64,000 nucleotides of DNA, taken from contig JAVEYG010000016.1 in assembly GCA_034003625.1 (NCBI GenBank), positions 32,254 through 96,253 of the forward strand. Reading direction: 5' to 3'. The translations under genes and the position numbers were made by a program. The stretch comes from GWE2-42-39 sp034003625. Its GTDB lineage: Bacteria; Bacteroidota; Bacteroidia; Bacteroidales; Prolixibacteraceae. Below, one piece after another: positions 27,220-35,933 of the stretch. The notes beneath the pieces are model-generated. The model saw nothing but the letters and a program-made list of their open reading frames with translations. It searched no databases and was not told where the DNA came from. How positions within the stretch are numbered: the stretch's first letter is position 1; each line of letters opens with the position of its first letter.

Positions 27220-27543
27220 ATGCAAAAGAAATTACATATCAAAAAAGGTGACACCGTGATCGTCAATGCAGGCAACTACAAAGGCCAGCAGGGCAAGGTG
27301 CTCGAAGTGATACGGAAAACCGACCGGGCCATAGTGGAAGGCGTTAATATGATTAAAAAACACACCAAACCCAATGCGGCCAACCCGCAGGGAGGTATTG
27401 TTGAGAAGGAAGCGCCCATCCACGTATCGAACCTGATGCTGAAAGATCCGAAAACCGGAAAAGCTACACGCATCGGTCGTAAGCTCGACGAAAAAGGGAA
27501 ATTAGTTCGTTATTCTAAAAAATCAGGAGAGGAGATTAAGTAA
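27220..27543 (+). CDS. rplX: 50S ribosomal protein L24
   Basis: Assembly-initiating 50S protein with a KOW motif, 107 residues. KKGDTVIVNAGNYKGQQGKVLEV is the KOW region, followed by GVNMIKKHTKPNAANPQGG. The stop overlaps the rplE start by one base (TAATG). Confidence 0.99.
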   Translation: MQKKLHIKKGDTVIVNAGNYKGQQGKVLEVIRKTDRAIVEGVNMIKKHTKPNAANPQGGIVEKEAPIHVSNLMLKDPKTGKATRIGRKLDEKGKLVRYSKKSGEEIK

Positions 27544-28100
27544 TGGCATACGTACCAACACTTAAGAAGAAATATTTGGACGAAGTCGTCCCTGCATTGG
27601 TAAAAGAATTCAGTTATGGTTCTGTCATGCAGGCTCCGAAGTTAGAAAAGATTGTACTTAACCAGGGCGTTGGAGCTGCTATTGCCGATAAAAAAATTAT
27701 CGAAGTGGCGACCGAAGAAATGACCATGATCGCCGGACAGAGAGCAGTCCAAACCAAATCGAAAAAAGACATCTCTAACTTCAAGCTAAGGAGAAAAATG
27801 CCAATCGGTGTGCGTGTTACACTACGCAAGGAGAGAATGTACGAGTTCCTCGAACGGTTAATCAGTGTAGCGCTGCCGCGTATCCGCGATTTTCGTGGTA
27901 TTGAAGGCAAAATGGACGGGCGGGGAAACTATACCTTAGGTATACCCGAACAGATCATTTTTCCCGAAATTGTACTCGATAAAGTAAACCGGATTAACGG
28001 CATGAACATCACATTTGTGACTACTGCCAATACCGACGAGGAAGGATACGCTTTATTGAAAGAGTTAGGATTACCTTTTAAAAACGCTAAAAAGAACTAA
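27543..28100 (+). CDS. rplE: 50S ribosomal protein L5
   Basis: 5S rRNA-binding protein of the central protuberance, 185 residues. KLEKIVLNQGVGAAIADKK, GQRAVQTKSKKDISNFKLR and the GNYTLGIPEQIIFPEI block are the family signature. Coupled to rplX by overlap and followed 3 bases later by rpsN. Confidence 0.99.
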   Translation: MAYVPTLKKKYLDEVVPALVKEFSYGSVMQAPKLEKIVLNQGVGAAIADKKIIEVATEEMTMIAGQRAVQTKSKKDISNFKLRRKMPIGVRVTLRKERMYEFLERLISVALPRIRDFRGIEGKMDGRGNYTLGIPEQIIFPEIVLDKVNRINGMNITFVTTANTDEEGYALLKELGLPFKNAKKN

Positions 28101-28103
28101 AAA

Positions 28104-28373
28104 ATGGCTAAAGAATCAATGAAGGCCCGTGAAGTAAAAAGGGCAAAATTAGTTGAAAAATATGCCGCAAAAAGAGCCATGCTTAAAGCGGAAGGTGATT
28201 ATGTCGGCTTACAAACACTACCGAAAAACTCTTCACGGATCAGGTTGCACAACAGGTGCAAATTAACCGGGCGCCCGAAAGGATACATGCGCCAATTCGG
28301 AATAAGCAGGATCAACTTCCGGGAAATGGCTTCGGCCGGATTGATCCCGGGTGTTAAAAAAGCAAGTTGGTAA
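28104..28373 (+). CDS. rpsN: 30S ribosomal protein S14, zinc-independent long form
   Basis: 30S head protein, 89 residues. The sequence is the long form without the CxxC zinc ribbon: only one cysteine is present (in HNRCKLTGRPKGYMRQFG). The C-terminal GISRINFREMASAGLIPGVKKASW is standard. It lies between rplE and rpsH as expected. Confidence 0.99.
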   Translation: MAKESMKAREVKRAKLVEKYAAKRAMLKAEGDYVGLQTLPKNSSRIRLHNRCKLTGRPKGYMRQFGISRINFREMASAGLIPGVKKASW

Positions 28374-28393
28374 TTTTTTAATTTTTAGAAGTA

Positions 28394-28801
28394 ATGAGTA
28401 AAATTACAGACCCAATAGCAGATTATCTGACACGGATCAGAAATGCACAGAAAGCAAAACATCGTGTGGTCGATATTCCTGCATCAAACATCAAAAAAGA
28501 GATTACCAAAATTCTTAAGGATAAAGGTTATATTCTGAACTATAAGTTTGAAGATGAAGCAAACTATCAAGGGAACATTAAAATTGCCCTGAAGTATCAT
28601 CCCGAGTCAGCTGTACCGGCGATAAAATCGATCAAAAGGATCAGCAAACCGGGGTTGAGAACTTATTGTCATACTGATAATATTCCCCGTGTCCTTAACG
28701 GTTTGGGAATCGCGATCATATCTACTTCAAAAGGCGTGATGACCGACAAGGAAGCCCGCGAATTAGGCGTTGGTGGCGAAGTATTGTGTTACGTATATTA
28801 A
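28394..28801 (+). CDS. rpsH: 30S ribosomal protein S8
   Basis: Primary 16S rRNA-binding protein of the 30S platform, 135 residues. DPIADYLTRIRNAQKAKH at the start and the C-terminal STSKGVMTDKEARELGVGGEVLCYVY are diagnostic. The protein is a translational repressor of the spc genes in Escherichia coli; no such control can be read from this sequence. Confidence 0.99.
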   Translation: MSKITDPIADYLTRIRNAQKAKHRVVDIPASNIKKEITKILKDKGYILNYKFEDEANYQGNIKIALKYHPESAVPAIKSIKRISKPGLRTYCHTDNIPRVLNGLGIAIISTSKGVMTDKEARELGVGGEVLCYVY

Positions 28802-28804
28802 TCG

Positions 28805-28811
28805 AAGGAGG
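28805..28811 (+). promoter_or_regulatory. Strong Shine-Dalgarno sequence before rplF
   Basis: AAGGAGG lies 7 bases upstream of the ATG at 28819. Perfect Shine-Dalgarno sequences are rare in Bacteroidetes, where most starts lack them, including nearly all others in this operon. It also settles the rplF start, since the frame is open back to 28786. Confidence 0.7.
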
Positions 28812-28818
28812 AAAAGTA

Positions 28819-29376
28819 ATGTCAAGGATAGGAAAATTACCGATAAATATACCCGCAGGTGTTACCGTAACTGTAAGCGACAGCAACTTGGTAACAGTAA
28901 AAGGCCCTCTTGGAACACTTACCCAGCAGGTGAACCCTGCCATCAGTGTATCTGTTGAAAATGGAGTTCTGGCTGTTAGCCGTCCGACCGATCAGAAAGA
29001 TCACCGTTCGATGCACGGCTTATACCGGGCATTGATCAATAACATGGTTGCCGGCGTATCGAAAGGTTTTGAAACAAAACTCGAACTGGTAGGTGTGGGT
29101 TACCGTGCCGAAGTTCAGGGACAGGTACTCGACCTTGTATTAGGTTACTCGCACCACACTTATATTGCGCTTCCGCCGGAAGTGAAAGTGGAGGCGGTGA
29201 GCGATAAACGCAGCAACCCAATTGTAACTCTTAAAAGTTGCGACAAGCAATTATTAGGTCAGGTAGCTGCAAAAATACGTTCATTCCGTATGCCCGAACC
29301 TTACAAAGGAAAAGGTGTGAAATTCCAGGGTGAAGTATTAAGGCGCAAAGCCGGTAAATCAGCTGGTGTCAAATAA
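28819..29376 (+). CDS. rplF: 50S ribosomal protein L6
   Basis: 50S protein near the sarcin-ricin loop and factor-binding site, 185 residues from ATG 28819. This start is preferred over an upstream in-frame codon at 28786 because MSRIGKLPINIPAGV is the conserved N-terminus and a perfect Shine-Dalgarno sequence precedes it. The C-terminal RMPEPYKGKGVKF signature is present. Confidence 0.99.
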   Translation: MSRIGKLPINIPAGVTVTVSDSNLVTVKGPLGTLTQQVNPAISVSVENGVLAVSRPTDQKDHRSMHGLYRALINNMVAGVSKGFETKLELVGVGYRAEVQGQVLDLVLGYSHHTYIALPPEVKVEAVSDKRSNPIVTLKSCDKQLLGQVAAKIRSFRMPEPYKGKGVKFQGEVLRRKAGKSAGVK

Positions 29377-29391
29377 TAAAAATTAGAAATC

Positions 29392-29745
29392 ATGGCCTTA
29401 ACAAAGCACGAAAGAAGATATAGAATTAAAAAGAGGATCCGGAAAATTGTTGCCGGAACTGCCGAGAAGCCACGCCTGAGCGTCTTCCGGAGCAACAAGC
29501 AAATTTATGCGCAGTTGGTCGACGATGCCACAGGAAAAACGTTACTCGCAGTTTCTTCTCTTTCTAAAGATATTGAAGTAGCCGGCAACAAAACTGAAGT
29601 TGCGGCGATCGTAGGCAAAGCAATTGCTGCAAAAGCTGTTGCTGCCGGTATTTCGAGTGTAGTGTTCGACCGGAACGGTTATTTGTACCACGGTAGAGTT
29701 AAACAATTAGCGGATGCTGCCCGTGAAGGTGGCCTTAAATTTTAA
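29392..29745 (+). CDS. rplR: 50S ribosomal protein L18
   Basis: 5S rRNA-binding protein, 117 residues. The basic start MALTKHERRYRIKKRIRK, then KPRLSVFRSNKQIYAQLVDD and the ending FDRNGYLYHGRVKQLADAAREGGLKF are typical. It follows rplF by 15 bases and precedes rpsE by 5. Confidence 0.99.
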   Translation: MALTKHERRYRIKKRIRKIVAGTAEKPRLSVFRSNKQIYAQLVDDATGKTLLAVSSLSKDIEVAGNKTEVAAIVGKAIAAKAVAAGISSVVFDRNGYLYHGRVKQLADAAREGGLKF

Positions 29746-29750
29746 TAAAT

Positions 29751-30266
29751 ATGGTAGCAAATATCAAAAAAGTAAGGACCAGCGACATCGAATTGAAAGA
29801 CCGGTTGGTAGCTATTAACCGCGTAACCAAAGTAACCAAGGGGGGACGTACATTCAGTTTCTCGGCTATCGTGGTCGTTGGAAACGAAGACGGGATAGTA
29901 GGCTGGGGGCTTGGTAAAGCAAGCGAAGTAGCCACAGCAATTGCAAAAGGTGTGGATGCCGCGAAGAAAAACCTGGTGAAAGTGCCTGTGATCAATGGTA
30001 CAATCCCTCATGAGCAGGAAGCCAAATTTGGCGGAGCCCGCGTATTGCTGCAACCGGCATCTTCAGGTACCGGTGTAAAAGCAGGGGGTGCGATGCGTGC
30101 TGTTTTGGAAAGTGTCGGGATACATAATATCCTGGCCAAATCAAAAGGTTCGTCTAATCCGCACAACTTAGTGAAAGCAACAATGAACGCCTTACTGGAG
30201 TTAAGAGATCCTTATACCGTGGCCGATCACCGTGGTATCACATTAGATAAAGTATTTAATGGATAA
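29751..30266 (+). CDS. rpsE: 30S ribosomal protein S5
   Basis: 30S protein at the mRNA entry site involved in decoding accuracy, 171 residues. The N-terminal double-stranded-RNA-binding-like domain has LVAINRVTKVTKGGRTFSFSA and GWGLGKASEVATAI; the C-terminal domain has GTGVKAGGAMRAVLESVGIHN. No sign of the loop changes linked to spectinomycin resistance was evident. Confidence 0.99.
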   Translation: MVANIKKVRTSDIELKDRLVAINRVTKVTKGGRTFSFSAIVVVGNEDGIVGWGLGKASEVATAIAKGVDAAKKNLVKVPVINGTIPHEQEAKFGGARVLLQPASSGTGVKAGGAMRAVLESVGIHNILAKSKGSSNPHNLVKATMNALLELRDPYTVADHRGITLDKVFNG

Positions 30267-30273
30267 TACAATT

Positions 30274-30453
30274 ATGGCGAAGATAAAAATTACACAAGTA
30301 AAAAGTAAAATTGGTTCCACAAAAACACAAAAAGCAACAATTGAAGCTTTAGGGATCAAGAAGCTGAACCATACTGTGGAAAAAGAAGTAACTCCGCAGA
30401 TTTTGGGAATGGTGAGAAAAGTAAGCCACTTGGTAAAAGTTGAAGAAATTTAA
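30274..30453 (+). CDS. rpmD: 50S ribosomal protein L30
   Basis: Small 50S protein, 59 residues, from ATG 30274. An in-frame ATG at 30259 overlaps the end of rpsE and would add five residues, but MAKIKITQVKSKIGSTKTQK is the conserved N-terminus. The rest, TIEALGIKKLNHTVEKEVTPQILGMV, matches the family. Confidence 0.98.
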   Translation: MAKIKITQVKSKIGSTKTQKATIEALGIKKLNHTVEKEVTPQILGMVRKVSHLVKVEEI

Positions 30454-30473
30454 AATATTTAAGATCATCTACT

Positions 30474-30920
30474 ATGGATTTAAGTAATCTTAAACCTGCA
30501 AAAGGTTCCACACATAGCGAAAAACGTATTGGACGCGGTACCGGTTCCGGACATGGCGGGACTTCCACCAGAGGTCACAAAGGTGCCAAGTCACGCTCGG
30601 GCTACTCGCGGAAGAGTGGTTTCGAAGGTGGGCAGATGCCTTTGCAGCGCGTGGTGCCGAAATTTGGTTTCAATAATGTCAACAGGGTCGAGTATAAAGC
30701 GATCAACCTTTCTGTTTTGCAAAGTTTGGCCGAAAGTAAAAAACTCACTTCCATTGACGCCCAGGTTTTGGTTGATGCAGGGCTCGCATCAAAAAGAGAT
30801 CGCATTAAAATTTTAGGTAATGGCGAACTCAAGGTTAAACTCAATGTAAAGGCCCATGCATTTTCAAATACTGCAAAAGAAGCGATAGAAAAATTAGAAG
30901 GAACCACTGAAACATTGTAA
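30474..30920 (+). CDS. rplO: 50S ribosomal protein L15
   Basis: Late-assembly 50S protein, 148 residues. It starts MDLSNLKPAKGSTHSEKRIGRGTGSGHGGTS, has the basic Gly-rich arm SRSGYSRKSGFEGGQMPLQRVVPKFGF, and a C-terminal globular domain ending in IEKLEGTTETL. secY follows 5 bases later. Confidence 0.99.
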   Translation: MDLSNLKPAKGSTHSEKRIGRGTGSGHGGTSTRGHKGAKSRSGYSRKSGFEGGQMPLQRVVPKFGFNNVNRVEYKAINLSVLQSLAESKKLTSIDAQVLVDAGLASKRDRIKILGNGELKVKLNVKAHAFSNTAKEAIEKLEGTTETL

Positions 30921-30925
30921 GCCTG

Positions 30926-32263
30926 ATGAAAAAATTTATCGAAACCCTGAAGAATATTTATAAGATTGAAGACCTTAGGGCACGGTTGGGGATCACCTTA
31001 TTTTTATTGCTGATTTACCGTCTTGGGTCTTATGTATCGTTACCCGGAATCGACCCGGCCCAGCTCGGTGTCCTGAAAGAGCAAACATCCGACGGGTTGC
31101 TGGGCTTGCTCAATATGTTTTCGGGAGGTGCATTTGCAAATGCTTCAATCTTTGCTTTGGGGATCATGCCTTACATTTCAGCTTCAATTGTAATTCAGTT
31201 GATGGGAATAGCCGTCCCATACTTCCAACGCTTACAAAAAGAAGGTGAATCAGGAAGGAGAAAGATCAACCAGATAACCCGTTATCTGACTGTTCTGATC
31301 TTGATTTTCCAGGCTCCTGCTTTCCTGACCAATATCAAAATAAACATGCCGAATGCAATTGTGATGGACCCGACCATGTTTACCTTGTCGTCGACCATCA
31401 TTATGACTGCCGGTTCCATGTTTGTGATGTGGCTCGGAGAGCGTATCACCGATAAAGGAATTGGAAATGGTATTTCATTGATCATCATGATCGGTATCAT
31501 TGCCCGTTTGCCGCAATCCATTATGCAGGAATTTATTACCCGCCTCGAACAACAGGGCGGAGGAATGGTCATGTTCCTGATCGAGTTTGTTATCCTGTTT
31601 GTGGTGTTCATGGGAACGATCATGCTGGTTCAGGGAACCCGGCGTATTCCCGTGCAATATGCCAAACGTATTGTGGGCAACAAACAATACGGCGGCGTGC
31701 GCCAGTATATTCCTTTAAAAGTAAATGCCGCCGGGGTAATGCCTATTATTTTTGCCCAGGCCATTATGTTTGTTCCTATGACAATTGCCGGGTTTGCCAA
31801 ATCTGAAAGCATGAGTGGGTTCGCGGCTGCTTTTATGAACTACACCGGGTTTTGGTACAACTTCACTCAATTTGTCCTGGTAATTTTGTTTACGTATTTT
31901 TACACGGCAATTACTGTCAACCCAATGCAGATGGCCGAAGATATGAAGAAAAACGGCGGGTTTATACCCGGTGTCAAACCGGGGAAAAAGACCGTCGAAT
32001 TTTTAGATACCATCATGTCGAGGATTACCCTTCCGGGATCAATCTTCCTCGGTATTGTGACCATTCTTCCCGCTTTTGCGATGATGACAGGAGTCAACAG
32101 CAGTTTTGCCCAGTTTTTCGGGGGAACCTCGTTGCTGATTTTAGTAGGCGTTGTGTTGGATACTTTACAGCAAATTGAAAGCCACCTGCTGATGCGCCAT
32201 TACGACGGGCTGATGAAGTCGGGCCGTATTAAAGGACGTTCGGGTGGTGGTGCAATGATGTAG
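30926..32263 (+). CDS. secY: Protein translocase channel subunit SecY
   Basis: Ten-helix inner-membrane channel for export of unfolded proteins, 445 residues. Conserved landmarks include the plug region with LGLLNMFSGGAFANASIFALGIMPYISASI, the YYNFTQ-like mid region, QGTRRIPVQYAKR in the cytosolic C4 loop, and GFIPGVKPGKKT before helix 9. The C-terminus is basic (RIKGRSGGGAMM). Next in this operon would often be map, encoding methionine aminopeptidase; here infA follows after only 39 bases. Confidence 0.99.
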   Translation: MKKFIETLKNIYKIEDLRARLGITLFLLLIYRLGSYVSLPGIDPAQLGVLKEQTSDGLLGLLNMFSGGAFANASIFALGIMPYISASIVIQLMGIAVPYFQRLQKEGESGRRKINQITRYLTVLILIFQAPAFLTNIKINMPNAIVMDPTMFTLSSTIIMTAGSMFVMWLGERITDKGIGNGISLIIMIGIIARLPQSIMQEFITRLEQQGGGMVMFLIEFVILFVVFMGTIMLVQGTRRIPVQYAKRIVGNKQYGGVRQYIPLKVNAAGVMPIIFAQAIMFVPMTIAGFAKSESMSGFAAAFMNYTGFWYNFTQFVLVILFTYFYTAITVNPMQMAEDMKKNGGFIPGVKPGKKTVEFLDTIMSRITLPGSIFLGIVTILPAFAMMTGVNSSFAQFFGGTSLLILVGVVLDTLQQIESHLLMRHYDGLMKSGRIKGRSGGGAMM

Positions 32264-32302
32264 AAGCATTGTTCTGATACAAATAAAAAGGGAAAAGTAT
32301 AT

Positions 32303-32524
32303 ATGGCCAAACAGGCTTCAATAGAACAAGACGGAACCATCATCGAAGCATTGTCGAATGCTATGTTCAGGGTAGAATTGGAAAACGGGCACGTTTTAAC
32401 CGCCCATATTTCCGGTAAAATGCGTATGCACTATATCAAAATTCTTCCTGGAGATAAAGTAAAAGTTGAAATGTCTCCCTACGATTTGACCAAAGGGAGA
32501 ATAACTTTCAGGTACAAAAACTAA
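32303..32524 (+). CDS. infA: Translation initiation factor IF-1
   Basis: OB-fold factor that blocks the A site during initiation, 73 residues. MAKQASIEQDGTIIEALSNAMFRVELENG and the ending PYDLTKGRITFRYKN are diagnostic. It lies directly between secY and rpmJ without map. Confidence 0.99.
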   Translation: MAKQASIEQDGTIIEALSNAMFRVELENGHVLTAHISGKMRMHYIKILPGDKVKVEMSPYDLTKGRITFRYKN

Positions 32525-32535
32525 AGAAAATAACA

Positions 32536-32652
32536 ATGAAAGTAAGAACATCCATAAAAAAACGTAGCGCTGATTGCAAAATTGTACGCAGGAAGGGACG
32601 TTTATACGTGATCAACAAGAAGAACCCAAAGTACAAACAACGTCAGGGATAA
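32536..32652 (+). CDS. rpmJ: 50S ribosomal protein L36
   Basis: Very short ribosomal protein of 38 residues, read from ATG 32536 to the TAA at 32650-32652. It begins MKVRTSIKKRSADCKIVRRK and ends NKKNPKYKQRQG, the standard L36 C-terminus. Only one cysteine (position 14) remains of the usual zinc ribbon, so this is the zinc-independent (C-minus) form, as expected in Bacteroidetes. It occupies the conserved infA-rpmJ-rpsM position. Confidence 0.97.
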   Translation: MKVRTSIKKRSADCKIVRRKGRLYVINKKNPKYKQRQG

Positions 32653-32679
32653 TTAATTAACTTTGTAAAAAATTTATTT

Positions 32680-33057
32680 ATGGCTCGTATAGTTGGTGTC
32701 GACATCCCGAATAACAAAAGAGGAGAAATTGCATTGACCTACATCTACGGAATCGGACGTAGCTTGTCGCAAAGTATTCTTGAAAAAGCAGGCGTTGACA
32801 AAGATATAAAAGTACAAGACTGGAACGATGATCAGTTTGCGGCAATCCGTACCGTGATCAGTGAGAACTATAAGGTTGAGGGAGAACTTCGTTCGGAAAC
32901 TCAAATGAACATTAAGCGGTTGATGGACATCGGTTGCTACCGTGGAATCCGTCACCGTATTGGTTTGCCGGTACGCGGACAAAGCACAAAAAACAACGCC
33001 CGTACCCGGAAAGGCAAACGTAAAACTGTTGCTAATAAGAAAAAAGCCACTAAATAA
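32680..33057 (+). CDS. rpsM: 30S ribosomal protein S13
   Basis: 30S head protein bridging to the large subunit, 125 residues. MARIVGVDIPNNKRGEIALTYIYGIG at the start, RLMDIGCYRGIRHRIGLPVRGQ in the middle and the basic tail are typical. First gene of the alpha segment after rpmJ. Confidence 0.99.
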   Translation: MARIVGVDIPNNKRGEIALTYIYGIGRSLSQSILEKAGVDKDIKVQDWNDDQFAAIRTVISENYKVEGELRSETQMNIKRLMDIGCYRGIRHRIGLPVRGQSTKNNARTRKGKRKTVANKKKATK

Positions 33058-33069
33058 TTGATTTGAATT

Positions 33070-33459
33070 ATGGCAAAAAAAACTGGAACAACAAGAAAAA
33101 GAGTTGTTAACGTTGAAGCTACCGGACAGGCGCATATCCATTCTTCGTTTAATAACATCATTGTGTCGTTGACCAACGACAATGGTGAAGTCATCTCATG
33201 GTCCTCGGCCGGGAAAAAAGGGTTCCGCGGATCGAAGAAGAATACCCCTTATGCCGCACAGGTAGCATCTGAAGAATGCGCCAAGACCGCTTATGACCTT
33301 GGCCTGCGAAAAGTAAAAGTATACGTAAAAGGCCCGGGCAATGGACGCGAATCGGCGATCAGGGCATTGAGTACGGTAGGTATCCTGGTGACCGAAATTG
33401 TGGACGTGACCCCGTTGCCGCACAATGGCTGTCGTCCGGCAAAAAGAAGACGTGTATAA
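33070..33459 (+). CDS. rpsK: 30S ribosomal protein S11
   Basis: 30S platform protein near the Shine-Dalgarno cleft, 129 residues. NVEATGQAHIHSSFNNIIVSLTN, GSKKNTPYAAQVASEECAK and the ending DVTPLPHNGCRPAKRRRV are diagnostic. Spacers to its neighbours are 12 and 22 bases. Confidence 0.99.
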   Translation: MAKKTGTTRKRVVNVEATGQAHIHSSFNNIIVSLTNDNGEVISWSSAGKKGFRGSKKNTPYAAQVASEECAKTAYDLGLRKVKVYVKGPGNGRESAIRALSTVGILVTEIVDVTPLPHNGCRPAKRRRV

Positions 33460-33481
33460 ATTTTACTAAAACGAACAAGTA

Positions 33482-34090
33482 ATGGCAAAATATAGAGGAC
33501 CAAAATCAAAAATCGCCCGGAAATTTGGAGAACCCATTTTTGGGCCTGATAAAGCGCTTGAAAAGAAAAACTATCCTCCCGGTTTTCATGGCCTGGCTGC
33601 ACGCCGTCGTAAAAAATCAGAGTATGGCGTTCAGTTGAAAGAAAAGCAAAAAGCGAAATACACATACGGGGTGCTGGAAAGACAATTCTCGAACATCTTT
33701 CAGAAAGCACATGCTGCAAAAGGTATCACGGGTGAAGTATTGCTGCAAATGTTGGAATCCCGCCTCGACAATGTGGTCTTCCGTTTAGGATTGGCTGCAT
33801 CGCGTGCAGGCGCCCGTCAGTTGGTATCGCACCGGCACATTACCGTAAACGGCGATGTGGTGAACATACCTTCGTACCAGTTACGTCCCGGCGACATTGT
33901 TGGCGTCCGTGAAAAATCAAAATCGTTGGAAGTGATTACCAATGCATTGACTTCACACAGGTACAACAAATACGCATGGTTGGAGTGGGATGGGGGCCAG
34001 ATGGCCGGTAAATTCCTGAATCGTCCGGAACGTGACGAAATTCCGGAAAACATCAAAGAACAACTGATCGTAGAGTTGTATTCTAAATAA
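33482..34090 (+). CDS. rpsD: 30S ribosomal protein S4
   Basis: Assembly-initiating 16S rRNA-binding protein with an S4 RNA-binding domain, 202 residues. It starts MAKYRGPKSKIARKFGEPIFG; the S4 domain has LESRLDNVVFRLGLAASRAGARQLVSHRHITVNG. The N-terminal zinc-binding cysteines of some homologues are absent. Lies before rpoA as is usual. Confidence 0.99.
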   Translation: MAKYRGPKSKIARKFGEPIFGPDKALEKKNYPPGFHGLAARRRKKSEYGVQLKEKQKAKYTYGVLERQFSNIFQKAHAAKGITGEVLLQMLESRLDNVVFRLGLAASRAGARQLVSHRHITVNGDVVNIPSYQLRPGDIVGVREKSKSLEVITNALTSHRYNKYAWLEWDGGQMAGKFLNRPERDEIPENIKEQLIVELYSK

Positions 34091-34109
34091 TAAATTACTC
34101 AGTATTATT

Positions 34110-35102
34110 ATGGCAATATTAGCGTTTCAAAAGCCCGACAAAGTTATAATGGTCGAATCGGATGATAAATTCGGGAAATTCGAATTTCGCCCATTGGAAC
34201 CAGGATATGGAATTACCATTGGTAATGCCTTACGCAGGATCCTTTTATCCTCTTTGGAAGGTTATGCAATAACCACTGTTAAAATTGAAGGTGTTGACCA
34301 CGAATTTGCTACCATCAAGGGGGTGATGGAAGATGTGACCGAAATCATCCTGAACCTGAAGCAAATCCGCTTGAAAAAAGAAGTCGAAGATTTTGACAGT
34401 GAGAAAGTGTCAATCTCGATTTCCGGGCAGGAAGAATTTACTGCCGGCGATATCAACAAATTCATGACCGGTTTCCGCGTACTGAACCCGGAATTAATTA
34501 TTTGCCGCATGGAACCAGACGTGAAACTGCAGATGGAAATGACCATCAACAAGGGACGTGGTTATGTGCCCAGCGCTGAAAACAAGCCGGTAGATGCTGA
34601 GTTTGGTATCATCCCGATCGATTCAATCTATACGCCGATCAAAAACGTTAAGTACACGGTCGAAAACTATCGCGTAGAACAAAAAACCGACTACGAAAAA
34701 CTCGTTTTCGAAATCAAAACTGATGGTTCGATCCATCCGAAAGATGCGTTGAAAGAAGCTGCGAAAATCCTGATTTATCACTTCATGCTCTTCTCCGATG
34801 AGAAAATCACACTGGACTCAGACGAAAAATTTGCCAATGAAGAATTCGATGAAGAAGTATTGCACATGCGCCAGCTTTTAAAAACCAAACTGGTTGACAT
34901 GGACCTTTCGGTACGCGCCCTTAACTGTTTGAAAGCTGCCGATGTGGAAACTTTAGGCGACCTGGTTACCTATAATCGTAACGACCTGCTTAAATTCCGT
35001 AACTTCGGTAAAAAGTCGTTGACCGAACTCGACGACCTGCTGGGTAGTATGAGCCTGACTTTCGGAATGGACATAAGTAAGTATAAACTTGACAAGGATT
35101 AG
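34110..35102 (+). CDS. rpoA: DNA-directed RNA polymerase alpha subunit
   Basis: Scaffold subunit of RNA polymerase, 330 residues. The N-terminal dimerisation domain has FRPLEPGYGITIGNALRRILLSSLEGYAI; after a linker near residues 235-250, the C-terminal domain carries LLKTKLVDMDLSVRALNCLKAADVETLGDLV and FRNFGKKSLTELDDLL, which bind UP elements and activators. Full length with both domains. rplQ starts 6 bases after its stop. Confidence 0.99.
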   Translation: MAILAFQKPDKVIMVESDDKFGKFEFRPLEPGYGITIGNALRRILLSSLEGYAITTVKIEGVDHEFATIKGVMEDVTEIILNLKQIRLKKEVEDFDSEKVSISISGQEEFTAGDINKFMTGFRVLNPELIICRMEPDVKLQMEMTINKGRGYVPSAENKPVDAEFGIIPIDSIYTPIKNVKYTVENYRVEQKTDYEKLVFEIKTDGSIHPKDALKEAAKILIYHFMLFSDEKITLDSDEKFANEEFDEEVLHMRQLLKTKLVDMDLSVRALNCLKAADVETLGDLVTYNRNDLLKFRNFGKKSLTELDDLLGSMSLTFGMDISKYKLDKD

Positions 35103-35108
35103 TAACAA

Positions 35109-35678
35109 ATGAGACACAATAAGAAAATCAACCATTTGGGAAGAAAAAGCGCTCACCGGAAGGCGATGCTGTCAAACATGGCAAATTCTCTGATTTTCCA
35201 TAAACGGATTGCGACAACGCTTGCCAAAGCAAAAGCGCTTAAAATGTATGTGGAGCCGCTGATTACAAAAGCAAAAGACGATTCGACCAACTCGCGCAGG
35301 GTGGTTTTTAGTTACCTGAAAAGCAAAACTGCCGTTTCCATGTTGTACCGCGATGTTGCTGAAAAGGTGGGCGACCGTCCGGGCGGGTATACCCGTATCC
35401 TGAAAACCGGTAACCGTTTGGGCGACAATGCCGAAATGTGTATTATCGAATTAGTTGACTTCAACGAAAGTATGCTGGCTGCGAAAGAAGACAAGGCAAA
35501 AGCCAAACGTTCACGCCGTGGAGGCCGGAAAAAAGAAGGCGCCCCTGTGGCTGAAAAAGAAAAGCCCCAGTCTGCTCCTGTTGAAGAGCGTGTAGCCGAA
35601 GAAGTTAATCCGGACGAAGAGGTGGTGGGGGAAACTCCTGCTGACGAATCTTCGGAAGAAGAAAAAAAAGAAGAATAA
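35109..35678 (+). CDS. rplQ: 50S ribosomal protein L17 with acidic C-terminal extension
   Basis: Tunnel-exit ribosomal protein, 189 residues. The first 120 are the conserved L17 core (MRHNKKINHLGRKSAHRKAML, LGDNAEMCIIELVDFN). After this comes a basic stretch (KAKRSRRGGRKK) and then a strongly acidic, low-complexity tail of about 45 residues rich in Glu, Pro and Val. Such tails occur on L17 in Bacteroidetes, and their function is not known to me. Last gene of the super-operon. Confidence 0.98.
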   Translation: MRHNKKINHLGRKSAHRKAMLSNMANSLIFHKRIATTLAKAKALKMYVEPLITKAKDDSTNSRRVVFSYLKSKTAVSMLYRDVAEKVGDRPGGYTRILKTGNRLGDNAEMCIIELVDFNESMLAAKEDKAKAKRSRRGGRKKEGAPVAEKEKPQSAPVEERVAEEVNPDEEVVGETPADESSEEEKKEE

Positions 35679-35705
35679 TGCCGTGAGGATTATTTGAAAA
35701 AATAG

Positions 35706-35734
35706 AAAAGGCTGACCAATGGTTGGCCTTTTTT
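35706..35734 (+). terminator. Terminator of the ribosomal super-operon
   Basis: Hairpin 28 bases after rplQ: AAAAGGCTGACC pairs with GGTTGGCCTTTT over 12 positions (two G-U pairs) with an AAT loop, followed by a T run. This is a good intrinsic terminator on the plus strand. Confidence 0.85.
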
Positions 35735-35851
35735 GTTAACCAATAGTTTACTCTTCTTGTTTTCGAAATAAACCTTGCGCCCCTTCTGCTTTCTCCACGT
35801 TCACTTCCTTTAAACAAGAAAGCACCACAGTTTCCTGTAATGCTTTTCATG

Positions 35852-35924
<73 letters not shown>

Positions 35925-35933
35925 ATTTTTTTG

